A stretch of DNA of 5,242 nucleotides. It comes from a bacterium CG2_30_54_10. GTDB lineage: Bacteria; Muiribacteriota; Ozemobacteria; Ozemobacterales; Ozemobacteraceae. Positions 5,224 to 5,242 of the stretch are shown one piece after another; within the stretch, counting starts at the first letter, position 1; each line of letters starts with the position of its first letter. Position numbers and translations under genes: made by a program. The stretch covers positions 1 to 5,242 of the forward strand of contig MNYA01000396.1 of assembly GCA_001872985.1 (NCBI GenBank). Direction: 5' to 3'. Under the pieces are notes generated by a model. The model was not told where the DNA came from, made no database searches, and saw only the letters and a list, made by a program, of their open reading frames with translations.

Positions 5224-5242
5224 GTGGAAGGAAAAAAATTAA

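Larger units (their letters stand above)
4809..5242. other. Gene-poor, repeat-bearing right edge
   Basis: No reading frame in these 434 bases resembles a known protein. The frames on both strands lack a clear ribosome-binding site, family motifs and consistent codon use. The stretch instead holds a nested inverted repeat (4900-4960), an 11-bp direct repeat (5030-5069), a perfect 36-bp palindrome (5071-5106), a purine-biased tract (about 5126-5183) and a 10-bp periodic repeat at the edge. No standard terminator for the synthase operon was found immediately after 4808. Either it lies beyond the simple hairpin-plus-T-run pattern or one of the repeats serves the purpose. Confidence 0.55.

Overview
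The window is a compact bacterial chromosomal segment with mixed base composition. It carries four genes I can support, in two divergent blocks separated by a promoter region of about 240 bases, plus a gene-free, repeat-bearing stretch of about 430 bases at the right edge. The Sec-type signal peptide and the type II fatty-acid enzymes indicate a bacterium. I cannot assign a phylum: there is no rRNA or tRNA, and the recognisable families are widespread.

Left block (minus strand). A radical SAM enzyme of the AmmeMemoRadiSam family (amrS, 1571 to 453) is followed by a 98-residue protein of unknown function (456 to 160). The second start overlaps the first stop as ATGA, so the two are probably co-transcribed and translationally coupled. 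A good sigma-70-like promoter (TTGACT, 17 nt, TATCAT) lies upstream of amrS. The usual partner genes, Memo-like amrB and AMMECR1-like amrA, are not in the window.

Middle (plus strand). An unrecognised 389-residue exported protein with a clear signal peptide (1811 to 2980) ends before a convincing Rho-independent terminator (3019 to about 3059).

Right block (plus strand). A FabZ-like hotdog 3-hydroxyacyl-ACP dehydratase (3091 to 3543) and a FabF-like beta-ketoacyl-ACP synthase (3540 to 4808) also overlap as ATGA. Both have complete catalytic residues. Together they could supply the condensation and dehydration steps of an acyl chain-building cycle. The ketoreductase, enoyl reductase and carrier protein would have to come from elsewhere. 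Departures in the synthase active-site loop and a short dehydratase N-terminus suggest a specialised pair rather than the housekeeping one.

Right edge (4809 to 5242). I see no convincing gene. This stretch holds a nested set of GC-rich inverted repeats, an 11-bp direct repeat, a perfect 36-bp palindrome, a strongly purine-biased tract, and a 10-bp-periodic repeat of the GCAGATAAAC type. It looks like intergenic repeat or mobile-derived sequence.

I do not see a complete new defence, mobile or biosynthetic system. The best leads are the amrS-coupled unknown gene, the divergent dehydratase-synthase pair and the repeat-rich right edge.
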